Shown piece after piece: positions 8,322 through 16,318 of a stretch of 28,078 bases of DNA. This stretch comes from Hydrogenophilales bacterium RIFOXYD1_FULL_62_11 (GTDB lineage: Bacteria > Pseudomonadota > Gammaproteobacteria > Burkholderiales > Thiobacillaceae): NCBI GenBank assembly GCA_001802655.1, contig MGZO01000071.1, positions 1-28,078 on the forward strand. The letters run 5' to 3'. The notes under the pieces are model-generated. The model was not told the origin of the DNA. It was given only the letters and a program-made list of their open reading frames with translations, and did no database searches. Position 1 is the stretch's first letter, and each line of letters begins with the position of its first letter. Made by a program: the position numbers and the translations under genes.

Positions 8322-8907
8322 ATCCGGGCCGGCTGAAACTGGCCCGACTGAAACTGGCCTGATCGAATCGGGTCCGGCCAATCCCACCACGCGACGACTA
8401 TTCTTTGCCCTGTGGCCGGACGACACCACGCGCAACGCGCTTAACCGGACCGGCAAGTGGCTGCACCAACATTGGGGTGGCCGCCGCATGCGCGCCGACA
8501 CGCTACACCTCACCCTGGTCTTCCTTGGCGACCTTCCTGCCGCACAGATCGACGCCTTGCTGCAAGGCATCCAGGACATTCCCATCGGCGCGTTTGAACT
8601 CAGCCTCGATCAAGCCGGCCACTGGCCGCACAACCGGATTGGCTGGCTGGGCTTGAGCCAGCCCTCGCCAGTGCTTGAAAGTCTGGTTCAGGCCCTGCGC
8701 GATCAATTGCGCACGCTGGACATCCCGTTCGACGCCCGCCCGCACACCCCCCATATCACCCTGCTGCGCAAGGCGCAGGGCGGCACGGCGCTTGAATGCC
8801 TGCCGGTCAACTGGGCGGTCAATGGGTTTGTGCTGGTGGCGTCAAATCCGCAGGCGGATGGCGCGCATTACGACGTGCTGCAGACATGGCGTCTCGCGAC
8901 GCAATAG
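8314..8907 (+). CDS. thpR: RNA 2',3'-cyclic phosphodiesterase (2'-5' RNA ligase, LigT/ThpR)
   Basis: 2H phosphoesterase family enzyme acting on 2',3'-cyclic or 2'-5' linked RNA ends. The two catalytic HxTx motifs are present: HLTL at residues 65-68 and HITL at 147-150, with FFALWPDD near the N-terminus of the domain. The likely GTG start (8314) overlaps the end of ispF by eight bases. From that start there is a 24-residue leader made of an imperfect ESGPAETGPTETG-type repeat before the conserved domain. No later ATG precedes the domain, so the leader is probably translated. The total of 197 residues is slightly longer than the usual 175-185 because of it. Confidence 0.9.
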   Translation: MTESGPAETGPTETGLIESGPANPTTRRLFFALWPDDTTRNALNRTGKWLHQHWGGRRMRADTLHLTLVFLGDLPAAQIDALLQGIQDIPIGAFELSLDQAGHWPHNRIGWLGLSQPSPVLESLVQALRDQLRTLDIPFDARPHTPHITLLRKAQGGTALECLPVNWAVNGFVLVASNPQADGAHYDVLQTWRLATQ

Positions 8908-8930
8908 CACCGAGCGCATAGCCCGGGCAA

Positions 8931-11381
8931 TTATTGAACCTGGGCCAATGCCAACGCAGGCGCCCGGTTCAGCGCTTCACACTTTTCCGACCAGTTCCCA
9001 ACCGCACCGGGACGCCCAAAAAAATAACCCTGCGCATAGTCGATTCCTATCGCGCGCAGGACGTCGGCTGTTTCCTCGTTTTCCACCCACTCGGCCACCG
9101 TCTTCACCCCCATGATGTGGCTCACTTCGCGGATCGCCTCGACCATCGCCCGGTCGACCGGGTCGCTGACGATATCCATGATGAAACTGCCATCAATCTT
9201 CAGATAATCAACCGGCAGACTCTTGAGATAGGCAAAGGAACTCAGGCCGCTGCCGAAATCATCCAGCGCAAACTTGCACCCCATATTGCGCAGTTCATTC
9301 ACCAGGCTGATCGCCATGTGCAGGTTGCGGATCGCCACGGTCTCGGTGATTTCGAAGCAGACCCGTTCCCACGGCATGCCAGTACTGGCCTGAATATCAC
9401 GCACAAACTCGATCAGACTGCTGTCGTTCAGGGAAGCGCCCGAAAGATTGATCGCGACCACATCCTGGCAGCAGTCTGTCGCGCTCCGCGCTGCCATCTC
9501 GGAAAACGTCTTGAAAGTACGTTCGATGACCCAGCGGTCGATACGCGGCATCAAGCCGTAACGCTCAGCCGCCGACATGAATGCACCGGGACCGATATAG
9601 CCTCCATCTGCTGCGCGCAAACGCAACAAAACCTCCCAATGGCGATGCGAATCGCCCGCCGCCAGAGCCACAATGGGCTGCACAAAAATCTCGAAGCGAT
9701 CCTCGTCCAGCGCACGCACAAGATCGGTCGCCCAATGCATTTCACCATACTGGTGCGCCAGTGCATCGTCTGAGGCTTCATACACATGAACCCGGTTGCG
9801 CCCGGCTTCCTTGGCGGCATAACACGCCAGATCGGCTGCGCTGAGCAAGGCGGCGAGATCAGCCACGCCCGGCTCGACCGGCACCACCCCGATGCTGACG
9901 CCAATCTGAAACACCTTGTCGCCCCAGATGAAACGGAATTCCTCCACGCTGAGCCGCAGTTTTTCTGCAATTTTGACGGCCTGATCAAGCGAACAGCGTC
10001 TGAGCAGCACGCCAAACTCATCCCCCCCCAGGCGGGCGAGGAGGTCGTCGCTCCGCAGAGCTTCATGCAAAATAACGCCCAGCTGACGCAACAGTTCATC
10101 GCCCGCAACGTGGCCGCAGGTGTCGTTCACGATTTTGAACTGATCAAGGTCGAGGTAGAACATGGCATGGTTGGCATAGCCCCCGTCCACCTCGTCAATC
10201 AAACGCCGCACCTGACTTTCGAAGCTATGGCGGTTGAACAGCCCGGTCAAACTATCCCGGCTGGCCTGGTGGGTCAGGCGAAGCGTCAACTCACGCGCAT
10301 GACGCACATCCTGCAACGCCACCACGCACCCGATGACCTTACCCTCAACGTTACGCATCGGCGCAGCTGTACCCGAAACGGGAATCTCGGCGCCCAGGTG
10401 ATTCACAAACAATTCACTGCCGGTATGCAACACCGCTATTTGTCCACTCTGCAGACAGCTCTGCACCGGGTCGGCAATCGATAGTCGCGTCAGCTCGTCA
10501 ATGAATTTCACCAGCTCATGCAACGGCCTGTCACAGGCGGCCTCGATCGAACAGGCCACCAGATCCTGGGCAACCGGATTCATGAACTGCACGCGGCCAT
10601 TCTCATCCGTAGCGATCACCGCATCGGTAATCGAATACAGCATCACCTCGATGCGAGATTTTTCCTGGGACAGTGCGGTCTCGGAGCGATTCGCCTCATC
10701 CAGTGCCTGATTGATAAAGCCCGCCAGAAATCCAAACTCATCTGCACTTTGCTCACCAAAGCGCGCGGACTTGTCACCTGCGGCAAAGTCTTGCGCGGTG
10801 TCGACCATGCGCATAAAGGGGCGTGACAACATGCGATGCAAAATTGCCTGCAGAATCAACCCAAATACCATTGCGACCAGACCCGCGAACAGCAGCACAT
10901 GCTTGCGCTGCTCATTCAGAAAGGCGAAATGCGGCGGCACATACGCAAGCAATCGCAAACTTTCACGCGCGCCATCTGCGCCATGCATCACCACGGCCTG
11001 AGTATGCATCGCCTGCGCCTGACCCGGCGTACCGACCCGCCACACGCCAGCCGGGCCGCTCAGTTCCAGTGCGCTAAAACCATATCGGCTACGCATCTCG
11101 TCCATCACCACAGGCGGCTTTGTAGTCCCGCCAGGGCGCAGATCAGGGCGCGCATCGAGCCGCGTTTGCAGCGTGAGTGCCGCCTCGGCCATATACGCCG
11201 ATTGCGCTTTCTCCAAATCCGCTTCCCAGGCCTGAATCGTCACCAGTGCGATGAGAAAACCGGCCAACACCATGCCCCAAAAGACAATACCGGTGATGCG
11301 CGTCGGCAATCCGCCATTCACGGACACCCGCTCTCCACTCACAGGGGGCGGAGACGTGAGCTGCTGACTCAACTCCGACAT
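8931..11381 (-). CDS. Membrane GGDEF-EAL protein (c-di-GMP synthesis/degradation)
   Basis: An 816-residue inner-membrane sensor. From the ATG at 11381: helix 1 about residues 30-50; a periplasmic stretch of about 110 residues; helix 2 about 162-181; a HAMP-like linker; a PAS domain (about 245-360); a GGDEF domain with an exact GGDEF at 452-456 and an upstream RSDD (443-446) fitting an RxxD inhibitory site; and an EAL domain. The EAL signature reads EVL (583-585), but the other metal/catalytic motifs look intact (NLSGAS, FEITET, DDFGSG, KIDGSF, QGYFFGRP). Both activities are therefore possible. An alternative GTG start at 11414 adds 11 residues. The start overlaps the stop of the upstream membrane gene by 13 bases. 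Confidence 0.9.
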   Translation of the reverse strand: MSELSQQLTSPPPVSGERVSVNGGLPTRITGIVFWGMVLAGFLIALVTIQAWEADLEKAQSAYMAEAALTLQTRLDARPDLRPGGTTKPPVVMDEMRSRYGFSALELSGPAGVWRVGTPGQAQAMHTQAVVMHGADGARESLRLLAYVPPHFAFLNEQRKHVLLFAGLVAMVFGLILQAILHRMLSRPFMRMVDTAQDFAAGDKSARFGEQSADEFGFLAGFINQALDEANRSETALSQEKSRIEVMLYSITDAVIATDENGRVQFMNPVAQDLVACSIEAACDRPLHELVKFIDELTRLSIADPVQSCLQSGQIAVLHTGSELFVNHLGAEIPVSGTAAPMRNVEGKVIGCVVALQDVRHARELTLRLTHQASRDSLTGLFNRHSFESQVRRLIDEVDGGYANHAMFYLDLDQFKIVNDTCGHVAGDELLRQLGVILHEALRSDDLLARLGGDEFGVLLRRCSLDQAVKIAEKLRLSVEEFRFIWGDKVFQIGVSIGVVPVEPGVADLAALLSAADLACYAAKEAGRNRVHVYEASDDALAHQYGEMHWATDLVRALDEDRFEIFVQPIVALAAGDSHRHWEVLLRLRAADGGYIGPGAFMSAAERYGLMPRIDRWVIERTFKTFSEMAARSATDCCQDVVAINLSGASLNDSSLIEFVRDIQASTGMPWERVCFEITETVAIRNLHMAISLVNELRNMGCKFALDDFGSGLSSFAYLKSLPVDYLKIDGSFIMDIVSDPVDRAMVEAIREVSHIMGVKTVAEWVENEETADVLRAIGIDYAQGYFFGRPGAVGNWSEKCEALNRAPALALAQVQ

Positions 11382-11755
11382 CCAGCGGAGCGCAAGCCAA
11401 GCAACATGGGACACACACCACTGACCCCTGCACCAAAAATGGCAAATCCCATAAACCAGGGCAAAAACCAGGCAACCTCATTGAACATCACAGCGGTGAG
11501 GAACAACATGAACCCGACCACCAGACGCCAGGTGCGCTCAACGTGAAAAGGCCATTTGAAATCAAAGGATTCTACCGGAAGCGCATTTTCCCCCGGTTTC
11601 TGCATGAATCGGTTCACCAACAGGGGAATCCGCCAATTGGTCACCCCTTCAAGAAAAATCAAGCCGATCAATCCATACAGGACATAGGTCAGGTCAAAAT
11701 ACAGCGTAAGCAAAATAGCCAAACCAAAAAGCAGTCGGTAGTTACGATCCGTCAT
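11369..11755 (-). CDS. Small membrane protein, DUF2892/YgaP-TM-like
   Basis: A 128-residue protein with hydrophobic segments at about residues 7-35 and 75-110. The C-terminal part ends in a GVSGVCPMLLGLRSAGCR segment that resembles the CP-x-x-x-hLG pattern of the YgaP transmembrane domain (DUF2892), so that family is suggested but not certain. The ATG at 11755 follows a TGGAG ribosome site seven bases away; an in-frame extension upstream has no such site and atypical residues. Its stop overlaps the GGDEF-EAL start, so the two are likely co-translated and may work together. Confidence 0.7.
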   Translation of the reverse strand: MTDRNYRLLFGLAILLTLYFDLTYVLYGLIGLIFLEGVTNWRIPLLVNRFMQKPGENALPVESFDFKWPFHVERTWRLVVGFMLFLTAVMFNEVAWFLPWFMGFAIFGAGVSGVCPMLLGLRSAGCRS

Positions 11756-11963
11756 GCAGATACTCCATTTTTCTTGAACCGCGTGTTCACAAACACGCAA
11801 AAAGCATGTGAACTCATCCCAAGCGAAGCCTTCCAGCGCATTCCACAGCCCATCCGCCCGCCCGGCTCCCAACCCCTAACGGAATAAATCCACCGCTTCT
11901 TGAAAGTACCTCCAGCCACCCCGGGCGATTCACAAGTTTTTAGGCTTGCTCCGGCAATTAGGC

Positions 11964-11992
11964 TTGACCAACCACGCCGTCATCCTTAAAAT
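11964..11992 (+). promoter_or_regulatory. Sigma-70 promoter of tRNA-Asn
   Basis: TTGACC (11964-11969), a 17-base spacer, then TAAAAT (11987-11992), followed by a GC-rich discriminator GCGCGCTC and the tRNA start 14 bases after the -10 box. A GC-rich discriminator is typical of stringently controlled stable-RNA promoters. A short direct repeat TTAGGCTTG occurs just upstream and overlaps the -35 box. Confidence 0.8.
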
Positions 11993-12005
11993 GCGCGCTC
12001 TCAAT

Positions 12006-12081
12006 TCCCTGATAGCTCAGTTGGTAGAGCGACGGACTGTTAATCCGCAGGTCCCTGGTTCGAGTCCAGGTCGGGGAGCCA
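12006..12081 (+). tRNA. tRNA-Asn (anticodon GTT)
   Basis: A 76-base cloverleaf with encoded CCA. The acceptor stem TCCCTGA pairs with TCGGGGA (one T-G wobble), the D-arm contains AGCTCAGTTGGTAGAGC, the anticodon loop is CTGTTAA with GTT at the anticodon position, and the T-arm contains GGTTCGAGTCC. The 3' half from 12035 is the integration site of the downstream element and is duplicated at 23495. Confidence 0.97.
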
Positions 12082-12096
12082 GAATACAGTAGTAAA
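12035..12096 (+). repeat. attL: 62-bp direct repeat, tRNA-Asn side
   Basis: Identical to 23495-23556. It covers the tRNA from the anticodon stem to the CCA end plus 15 bases beyond. Sequence identity stops abruptly on both sides (12034 differs from 23494, and 12097 from 23557), as expected for the core of a site-specific recombination site. Confidence 0.95.
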
Positions 12097-12099
12097 TCA

Positions 12100-12134
12100 A
12101 TGGGTTGTCGCTTAGGTGGCAACCCATTTTTCAT
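12100..12134 (+). terminator. Intrinsic terminator after tRNA-Asn, carried by the element
   Basis: ATGGGTTGTC (12100-12109), an eight-base loop and GGCAACCCAT (12118-12127) form a 10-bp stem with one wobble pair, followed by TTTTT and more T-rich sequence. It lies outside the attL core, so it belongs to the element and replaces the original terminator, which now sits beyond attR. Confidence 0.85.
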
Positions 12135-12183
12135 TTTGGTGTGCCTAAATTGTGCCCATACCGCCCTACAAACGCTGCGTTCG

Positions 12184-12201
12184 TGTAGCAGTTTTGTAGC
12201 G
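12184..12201 (+). repeat. Candidate integrase arm-type site, left
   Basis: The 18-base sequence TGTAGCAGTTTTGTAGCG occurs here, immediately upstream of the integrase start, and again exactly at 23417-23434 near the other end. It contains two TGTAGC half units, which suggests a repeated binding site for the integrase N-terminal domain. Function is inferred from position and repetition only. Confidence 0.55.
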
Positions 12202-12203
12202 AT

Positions 12204-13427
12204 ATGGCCCAGAAGAAAACTCTATCAGACGCCCTACTAGAAACACTTAAAGCAGCCCCTCCCGGTAAGGAGCGGGTTCGCGTTCTAGACACTCGCCTCC
12301 CTGGCTTCCTGGTTGAAGTCTCAAGCCGTCATAAGCGATTTGTGGTGCGCTCACGTGGCCACTACAAGACTCTTGGCCAGTGGCCTATCCTGACTGTTCA
12401 AGAGGCCCGTATTGCCGCCTTAGAGTTCTTGCGTGAGCTTGCCCTGGGAAAGTATGTAAAGCGGGATAAGCGGGAGGGTCTGTTCCTCTCACACCGCCAG
12501 GACCAGTCTCCCGCTGCCCCCCCTCCTCCCGCCTCCCCAGAATGGACCGGACCAACACTACGGGCAGCCATTGAAGAATATGTCGGGGTGAAGCGGCTCA
12601 AGGACCGGACCGCCAGTGATTACCAGCAATGCCTTGGCCGTTACTGGGGGGACTACCTGGAGCGGCCTCTTTCGGCGCTTGACGGGAACCGTGTATTGGA
12701 CCGCTTCCGAACCATCCAGTCCCACGCCCAGGCTAACTATTCCTTACGCATTATCCGGGCTGTGGTTCGCTTCCATAATGCTGCCCACGATGACACCCTC
12801 CCCATTCCTACTGCCAAGGTGCTGGCCCTTGAGGGGGCGCACAACATCACGCCACGAAGCCGCCTCATCCCTGATGACAAACAGCGGCCCTGGTATCTGG
12901 CTATCAAGTCCAACACAGGTCCCGTAGCAGGAGACCTATTCGTATTCCTCGCGTGTACAGGTCTTCGGCTTGGTGAGGCACTCAGCCTGACGTGGGCAGA
13001 TATAAACCTTGCTAGTAAGTCGCTGACCGTCAAGGACACCAAGAACGGGAAGCCTCACAGTTTGCCGCTAGGAAGGCGCATTGCAGCCCTCCTGGAGGGT
13101 CGCCAAAGCCTCGGCAGTGATGACACATCAGTGGTGTTCCACATCAATCAGAGGAACGTAAGGAAAGCTGTATCTAGGGTGATAACAGCATGTCCGGTCC
13201 CCTGGAGTTCGCACGACTTACGTAGGGGGTTAGTCTCCCTGGCAGTGCGCCTGAACATCCCCGACAGAGCCGTAAAGCGTCTGGTCAACCACAGCGAAAG
13301 AGATGTTACTGGGCGTCACTATGTCCACCTCGGAATAGACGCTTTGCGCCCCTACGTCCAATCCATCGAAGATGCTCTCTGGGAAATGTGGGAGACGGGA
13401 GTCGAGGAGACGGCGACATCGACATAA
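12204..13427 (+). CDS. int: Tyrosine-type integrase
   Basis: Catalyses integration and excision at the tRNA-Asn site. The 407-residue protein has an N-terminal arm-binding-like region (about 1-90), a SAM-like core-binding domain (about 115-200) and a catalytic domain with the full set of residues: Arg255 in CTGLRLGEAL, Lys280 in the beta-hairpin, His337-x2-Arg340 in SSHDLRRG, His363 in LVNHSE and the nucleophile Tyr373 in RHYVHLG. It sits right beside the intact tRNA and attL, the normal place for the integrase of a tRNA island. The spacing between the ATG and the arm-like repeat is three bases, so integrase may bind over its own start and limit its expression (inference). Confidence 0.95.
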   Translation: MAQKKTLSDALLETLKAAPPGKERVRVLDTRLPGFLVEVSSRHKRFVVRSRGHYKTLGQWPILTVQEARIAALEFLRELALGKYVKRDKREGLFLSHRQDQSPAAPPPPASPEWTGPTLRAAIEEYVGVKRLKDRTASDYQQCLGRYWGDYLERPLSALDGNRVLDRFRTIQSHAQANYSLRIIRAVVRFHNAAHDDTLPIPTAKVLALEGAHNITPRSRLIPDDKQRPWYLAIKSNTGPVAGDLFVFLACTGLRLGEALSLTWADINLASKSLTVKDTKNGKPHSLPLGRRIAALLEGRQSLGSDDTSVVFHINQRNVRKAVSRVITACPVPWSSHDLRRGLVSLAVRLNIPDRAVKRLVNHSERDVTGRHYVHLGIDALRPYVQSIEDALWEMWETGVEETATST

Positions 13428-13439
13428 GACGCTCGCGTC

Positions 13440-14141
13440 TTAGGCCGCGGTGAGGGTATCCAGAATCTCGGCTAGGTGATAGGCCGACACCATATCAGCT
13501 GCGTCACCGAGCTGTTTCCCCACATGCCTCAGCACCTGGCCCCGGCTGTGCGGGTACTTGTGAAGCTCTTCGACCAACACTTGGCCACTTGGGCGGACAC
13601 GTTCCCACCGCTTGTGTGACCCGCTCGACATGCGATGCACGAGCTTGGCGGCCTGGACGAGCTTGAACTCGGACTTAGTGTCGGGCTGCGTGTCTGCCTT
13701 GATGGCTAGCTCGACCGCAAGCCAGGCTGCAATCGGCTTGAGCGGAGACACTCGCGATTCCCTGAGCCTTGCCCATGCAGCACATGCTTTCTGCTCGGGC
13801 GCGAGACCAGCCAGACGGAATGCCTCGACTCGGGGGCCTGCGTTGCGGTAGAGGGCCTCTATGGATGCGCTGGCGTGTTGTACGACCGGATTATCGGTAT
13901 TCATCTCCAGCCAGGCCTGAGCTGTTTTCCGGTACGGGGTCAGCACCTCGGCCCGGTAACTTGCCTTGGTGTGGCTGCCGTGGCGCTCGAAGTGGTCCTC
14001 ATGACGCCGACAGTACAGACGATTGAGGCCGCTGCGGGTGCCTGCGGTGGTCGGTCGAGAGCAGCCCACGATGCGGCACTGCGAGTACATAGGGTCGGGG
14101 GTCTGTGCACGCTGGATTACATCTAACTTTCGGTGTCTCAT
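13440..14141 (-). CDS. Hypothetical protein with an N-terminal zinc-ribbon-like motif
   Basis: A 233-residue protein. Near residues 22-45 it has C-x4-C, then a basic stretch and C-x2-H (QCRIVGCSRP, then LYCRRHEDHF), followed by RHGSHTK. This resembles the Cys3His zinc-binding heads of some phage HNH-like proteins (GC-x-RP then CxxH-x-x-RHG), but no downstream HNH catalytic part is seen. The remainder is predicted helical and without a recognised domain. An AAAGG ribosome site precedes the ATG. It lies downstream of the polymerase-like gene on the same strand with a 97-base gap, so the two may be co-expressed and it could bind nucleic acid for that protein. Function not assigned. Confidence 0.6.
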   Translation of the reverse strand: MRHRKLDVIQRAQTPDPMYSQCRIVGCSRPTTAGTRSGLNRLYCRRHEDHFERHGSHTKASYRAEVLTPYRKTAQAWLEMNTDNPVVQHASASIEALYRNAGPRVEAFRLAGLAPEQKACAAWARLRESRVSPLKPIAAWLAVELAIKADTQPDTKSEFKLVQAAKLVHRMSSGSHKRWERVRPSGQVLVEELHKYPHSRGQVLRHVGKQLGDAADMVSAYHLAEILDTLTAA

Positions 14142-14238
14142 GGGATAACCTTTCGCTGCTTACGGGCCCCCCATATAGAGGATTGAAGAGCCCTATAGAG
14201 TTATTGGAGTGGGTAGAAGACTTACCTCTCACACAGGA

Positions 14239-15537
14239 CTAATCCCTGTGTTCCACTTCCACTTGTCCTGCCACTCCAGTGTGTTCATAGAAGACATCAA
14301 GCATGGTTCTCCTGGCTATGTTGGCGTCTTCCTCACTGACGATGATTGCGTCATGGATGGGCAGAGCGACGACGCCCTCATCAATCAACCTGAGGAGAAC
14401 TTCCACCAGAATTTGGCTCTCCTTGAACATGACTTCCATCCCACGTCCAGAATAGAAGTAGTCCTTGATAGGGGAATGGAACGCTGTGATCGCGTTGATA
14501 ACTTCATCGGCCCCGACTCCGCGCGGTAGCTGACCTCGTGAACCTATGGGGAGCCTTGTATGTCGCGTGCTTGCGTGGAGCATGGAGTTGAATACCGTCT
14601 TCACGGTGTTCCTGTGCTTCTCCAGGCCGGGCACTTTGTATGCATCATCAAAGCTTGGCGTCACACCAGCCATCCCGTAGAGGGTCCGCGCTGCCATCTG
14701 GCCGAAGTCCAGACTCACTGCCGAGCAACCGTTAATAACGATGCCATCCAGGCGCTGCTGTTGGGAAAGTGGTATCCAGAATCCCCCGTACAGCCGCCCG
14801 CCTTGCTGGAAGCTCCCGTTGTTGAAGATACGCACAAGGCGGCGGCTGTTGACATCTACCGGGCGTCCCGTGTTGTCGGCATGGTCGAACCCGATGTCGG
14901 CCTGCTCCAGCCAGTCATTGATGCGCAGTACCTGCTCTCGGTGCATGCATGTGTGCGCATCATCCTGATATCGGAGAGAGAGGCTCTTCTTGGATAACTC
15001 ATCTTTCTTCCTCAAGATGATGGTCTCCTCATATTTGTCCAGTCCGAGGTCGGATAGACAGAGCTTGCTGTCCTGGATGCGAGCACGGAGACGTTTACCG
15101 GCACGGATTACAGATTGTCTGCTGGGCTTGTCAGAGTTGGATTGGCGGCTGTGGTGTCCCTTCTCGAATTCTACGAAGCTCATTTCAGGGCTCGACATAC
15201 GCTTAATTACTTCGGGAAGCGCTTTGCTCAATACAGGTGAGCGGTAGCGGTCCTTGCTGGACAGTACTTGTTTCGATAACGGGATGGCGGCCCATCCTCC
15301 CGGATGCGTCAGCTCCCGGTGAACGAGGTCACATACAGCGGTCTCGACTATGCGCTCGAATGTCTTCTGATCGGTCGGGCGGCGAGCCCTTTGTCGAAGC
15401 TTGAAGCGGCCCTCATAGTTTTGGAGTTGGTTCAGGACATCAGCCACTACCGTCTTTGCCGTCTCGCTATGGGCTATGCGGAAGGGGTTGAACGGGCGGT
15501 CTCTAGTATCTTGTTGGTCGTTGGTGTCCACAGTCAT
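14239..15537 (-). CDS. Superfamily A polymerase-like protein (TV-Pol-like)
   Basis: A 432-residue protein whose C-terminal half carries what look like the three palm/finger motifs shared by family A DNA polymerases and T7-type RNA polymerases: motif A SLDFGQMAARTLYG (metal Asp277), a motif-B-like helix EKHRNTVKTVFNSMLHA (Arg309, Lys313) and motif C ALPIHDAIIV (His395-Asp396). Iyer and colleagues described a transposon- and virus-encoded TV-Pol family with such a minimal polymerase core, and this protein fits that description. The N-terminal half (1-240) is basic and helical, with no exonuclease or thumb that I can recognise. No close partner helicase or primase is encoded in the element. The likely role is replication or priming of the excised element. 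The start is the first ATG; its ribosome site is weak. Confidence 0.6.
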   Translation of the reverse strand: MTVDTNDQQDTRDRPFNPFRIAHSETAKTVVADVLNQLQNYEGRFKLRQRARRPTDQKTFERIVETAVCDLVHRELTHPGGWAAIPLSKQVLSSKDRYRSPVLSKALPEVIKRMSSPEMSFVEFEKGHHSRQSNSDKPSRQSVIRAGKRLRARIQDSKLCLSDLGLDKYEETIILRKKDELSKKSLSLRYQDDAHTCMHREQVLRINDWLEQADIGFDHADNTGRPVDVNSRRLVRIFNNGSFQQGGRLYGGFWIPLSQQQRLDGIVINGCSAVSLDFGQMAARTLYGMAGVTPSFDDAYKVPGLEKHRNTVKTVFNSMLHASTRHTRLPIGSRGQLPRGVGADEVINAITAFHSPIKDYFYSGRGMEVMFKESQILVEVLLRLIDEGVVALPIHDAIIVSEEDANIARRTMLDVFYEHTGVAGQVEVEHRD

Positions 15538-15609
15538 TTACGTGCGAAGGCAATAACTCGACGCCCCTCCTCCTGGCGGCGAAAGGGAGACGAATAGGGC
15601 TTAAAGAAT

Positions 15610-15658
15610 GGTTCTGGCTGGCGCTGAGAGCCTCGGAGTGCCCGAGACGACCAGAACC
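15610..15658. repeat. Nested inverted repeat upstream of the polymerase-like gene
   Basis: GGTTCTGG (15610-15617) pairs perfectly with CCAGAACC (15651-15658). Inside this loop CTCGG (15632-15636) pairs with CCGAG (15642-15646). It lies in the 170-base intergenic space between two minus-strand genes and lacks a T-run, so a simple terminator is unlikely. It could be an RNA leader structure, a protein site, or part of a replication origin. Confidence 0.55.
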
Positions 15659-15707
15659 TCACGGTGTAGCTTTTAAGGCCGCCGGGGCCCGTTTGATGGG
15701 TTCTCGT

Positions 15708-16097
15708 TTACTGCTGCGCGCGCAGGGCCTGCTGCATATCCCACGCCAGAGCCTTGCCCTTTTCGGTCAGCCGCACGGCCTTGCTGCGTCGGTAATGCGG
15801 TACCTCGCCCGATTCGAGGAGACCATATCCTGGTTTATCAGGACTCAGGCCTTTCCCGAGGAGCGCGACGTTGCGCGACACTGACGATTGAGCGATGCCA
15901 GCTATCGTGTCCAAGCCCGCCTGTAGGACTTCGTCGTGGGCGGCCACATGCAGGAATATGAGGGCTTGCTGAATGTGTAGCTTCGGATTCCCAGTACTCT
16001 CGGTCAGAACTGCCAGCGCTTCCCCTACTTGGGCCAGGGCGGGGCTGTGTTGATATTGGGCCGCTTCCGGTATCTCGTTAGCGTGCTTCGTTTTCAT
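15708..16097 (-). CDS. MarR-like winged-helix regulator
   Basis: A 129-residue protein. The segment from about residue 40 to 120 reads as a winged helix: AGLDTIAGIAQSSVSRNVALL is a plausible HTH, followed by a wing around GEVPHYRRSKAVRLTEKGKAL, with the LTEKGKAL ending typical of MarR-type proteins. The N-terminal 30 residues are polar. The ATG at 16097 overlaps the stop of the AlpA-like gene as ATGA and follows GGAGA, so the two are co-translated. It is probably a copy-number or excision regulator of the element; some plasmid replication initiators share this fold, so a role in replication cannot be excluded. Confidence 0.7.
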   Translation of the reverse strand: MKTKHANEIPEAAQYQHSPALAQVGEALAVLTESTGNPKLHIQQALIFLHVAAHDEVLQAGLDTIAGIAQSSVSRNVALLGKGLSPDKPGYGLLESGEVPHYRRSKAVRLTEKGKALAWDMQQALRAQQ

Positions 16098-16303
16098 GCT
16101 TGTTCTCCCTGTGTGGCAGTCTCGGGGCTGTTTACCTTCTGTTGCGCCCATGTGCGTAGAGCCTCGGGGTCGTAGCGCACTGAGCGATGGCCAAGGGACA
16201 CAAACGGCGGTCCCTTCTTGAGACGCCGCCAAACCTTCAGGGTCCGTGCGGTTAAGCTCAAGTATTGAGCGGCTTGGATAGTGGTCAGTAATGTGGTGGT
16301 CAT
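16094..16303 (-). CDS. AlpA/MerR-like helix-turn-helix protein (putative excisionase)
   Basis: A 69-residue protein with the layout of AlpA-type excisionase/regulators: TIQAAQYLSLTARTLKVWRR forms the HTH (hydrophobic, AAxYL, then xTLxxWR), followed by KKGPPFVSLGHRSVRYDPEAL, the conserved GP-x-F-x-x-hG-x-R-x-x-RY-x-x-x-x-L signature. Such proteins act as recombination directionality factors or activate the integrase gene. The four-base overlap with the next gene ties its expression to that regulator. The integrase is 3 kb away and on the other strand. Confidence 0.85.
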   Translation of the reverse strand: MTTTLLTTIQAAQYLSLTARTLKVWRRLKKGPPFVSLGHRSVRYDPEALRTWAQQKVNSPETATQGEQA

Positions 16304-16318
16304 GGCGTGGGCCTGGGA

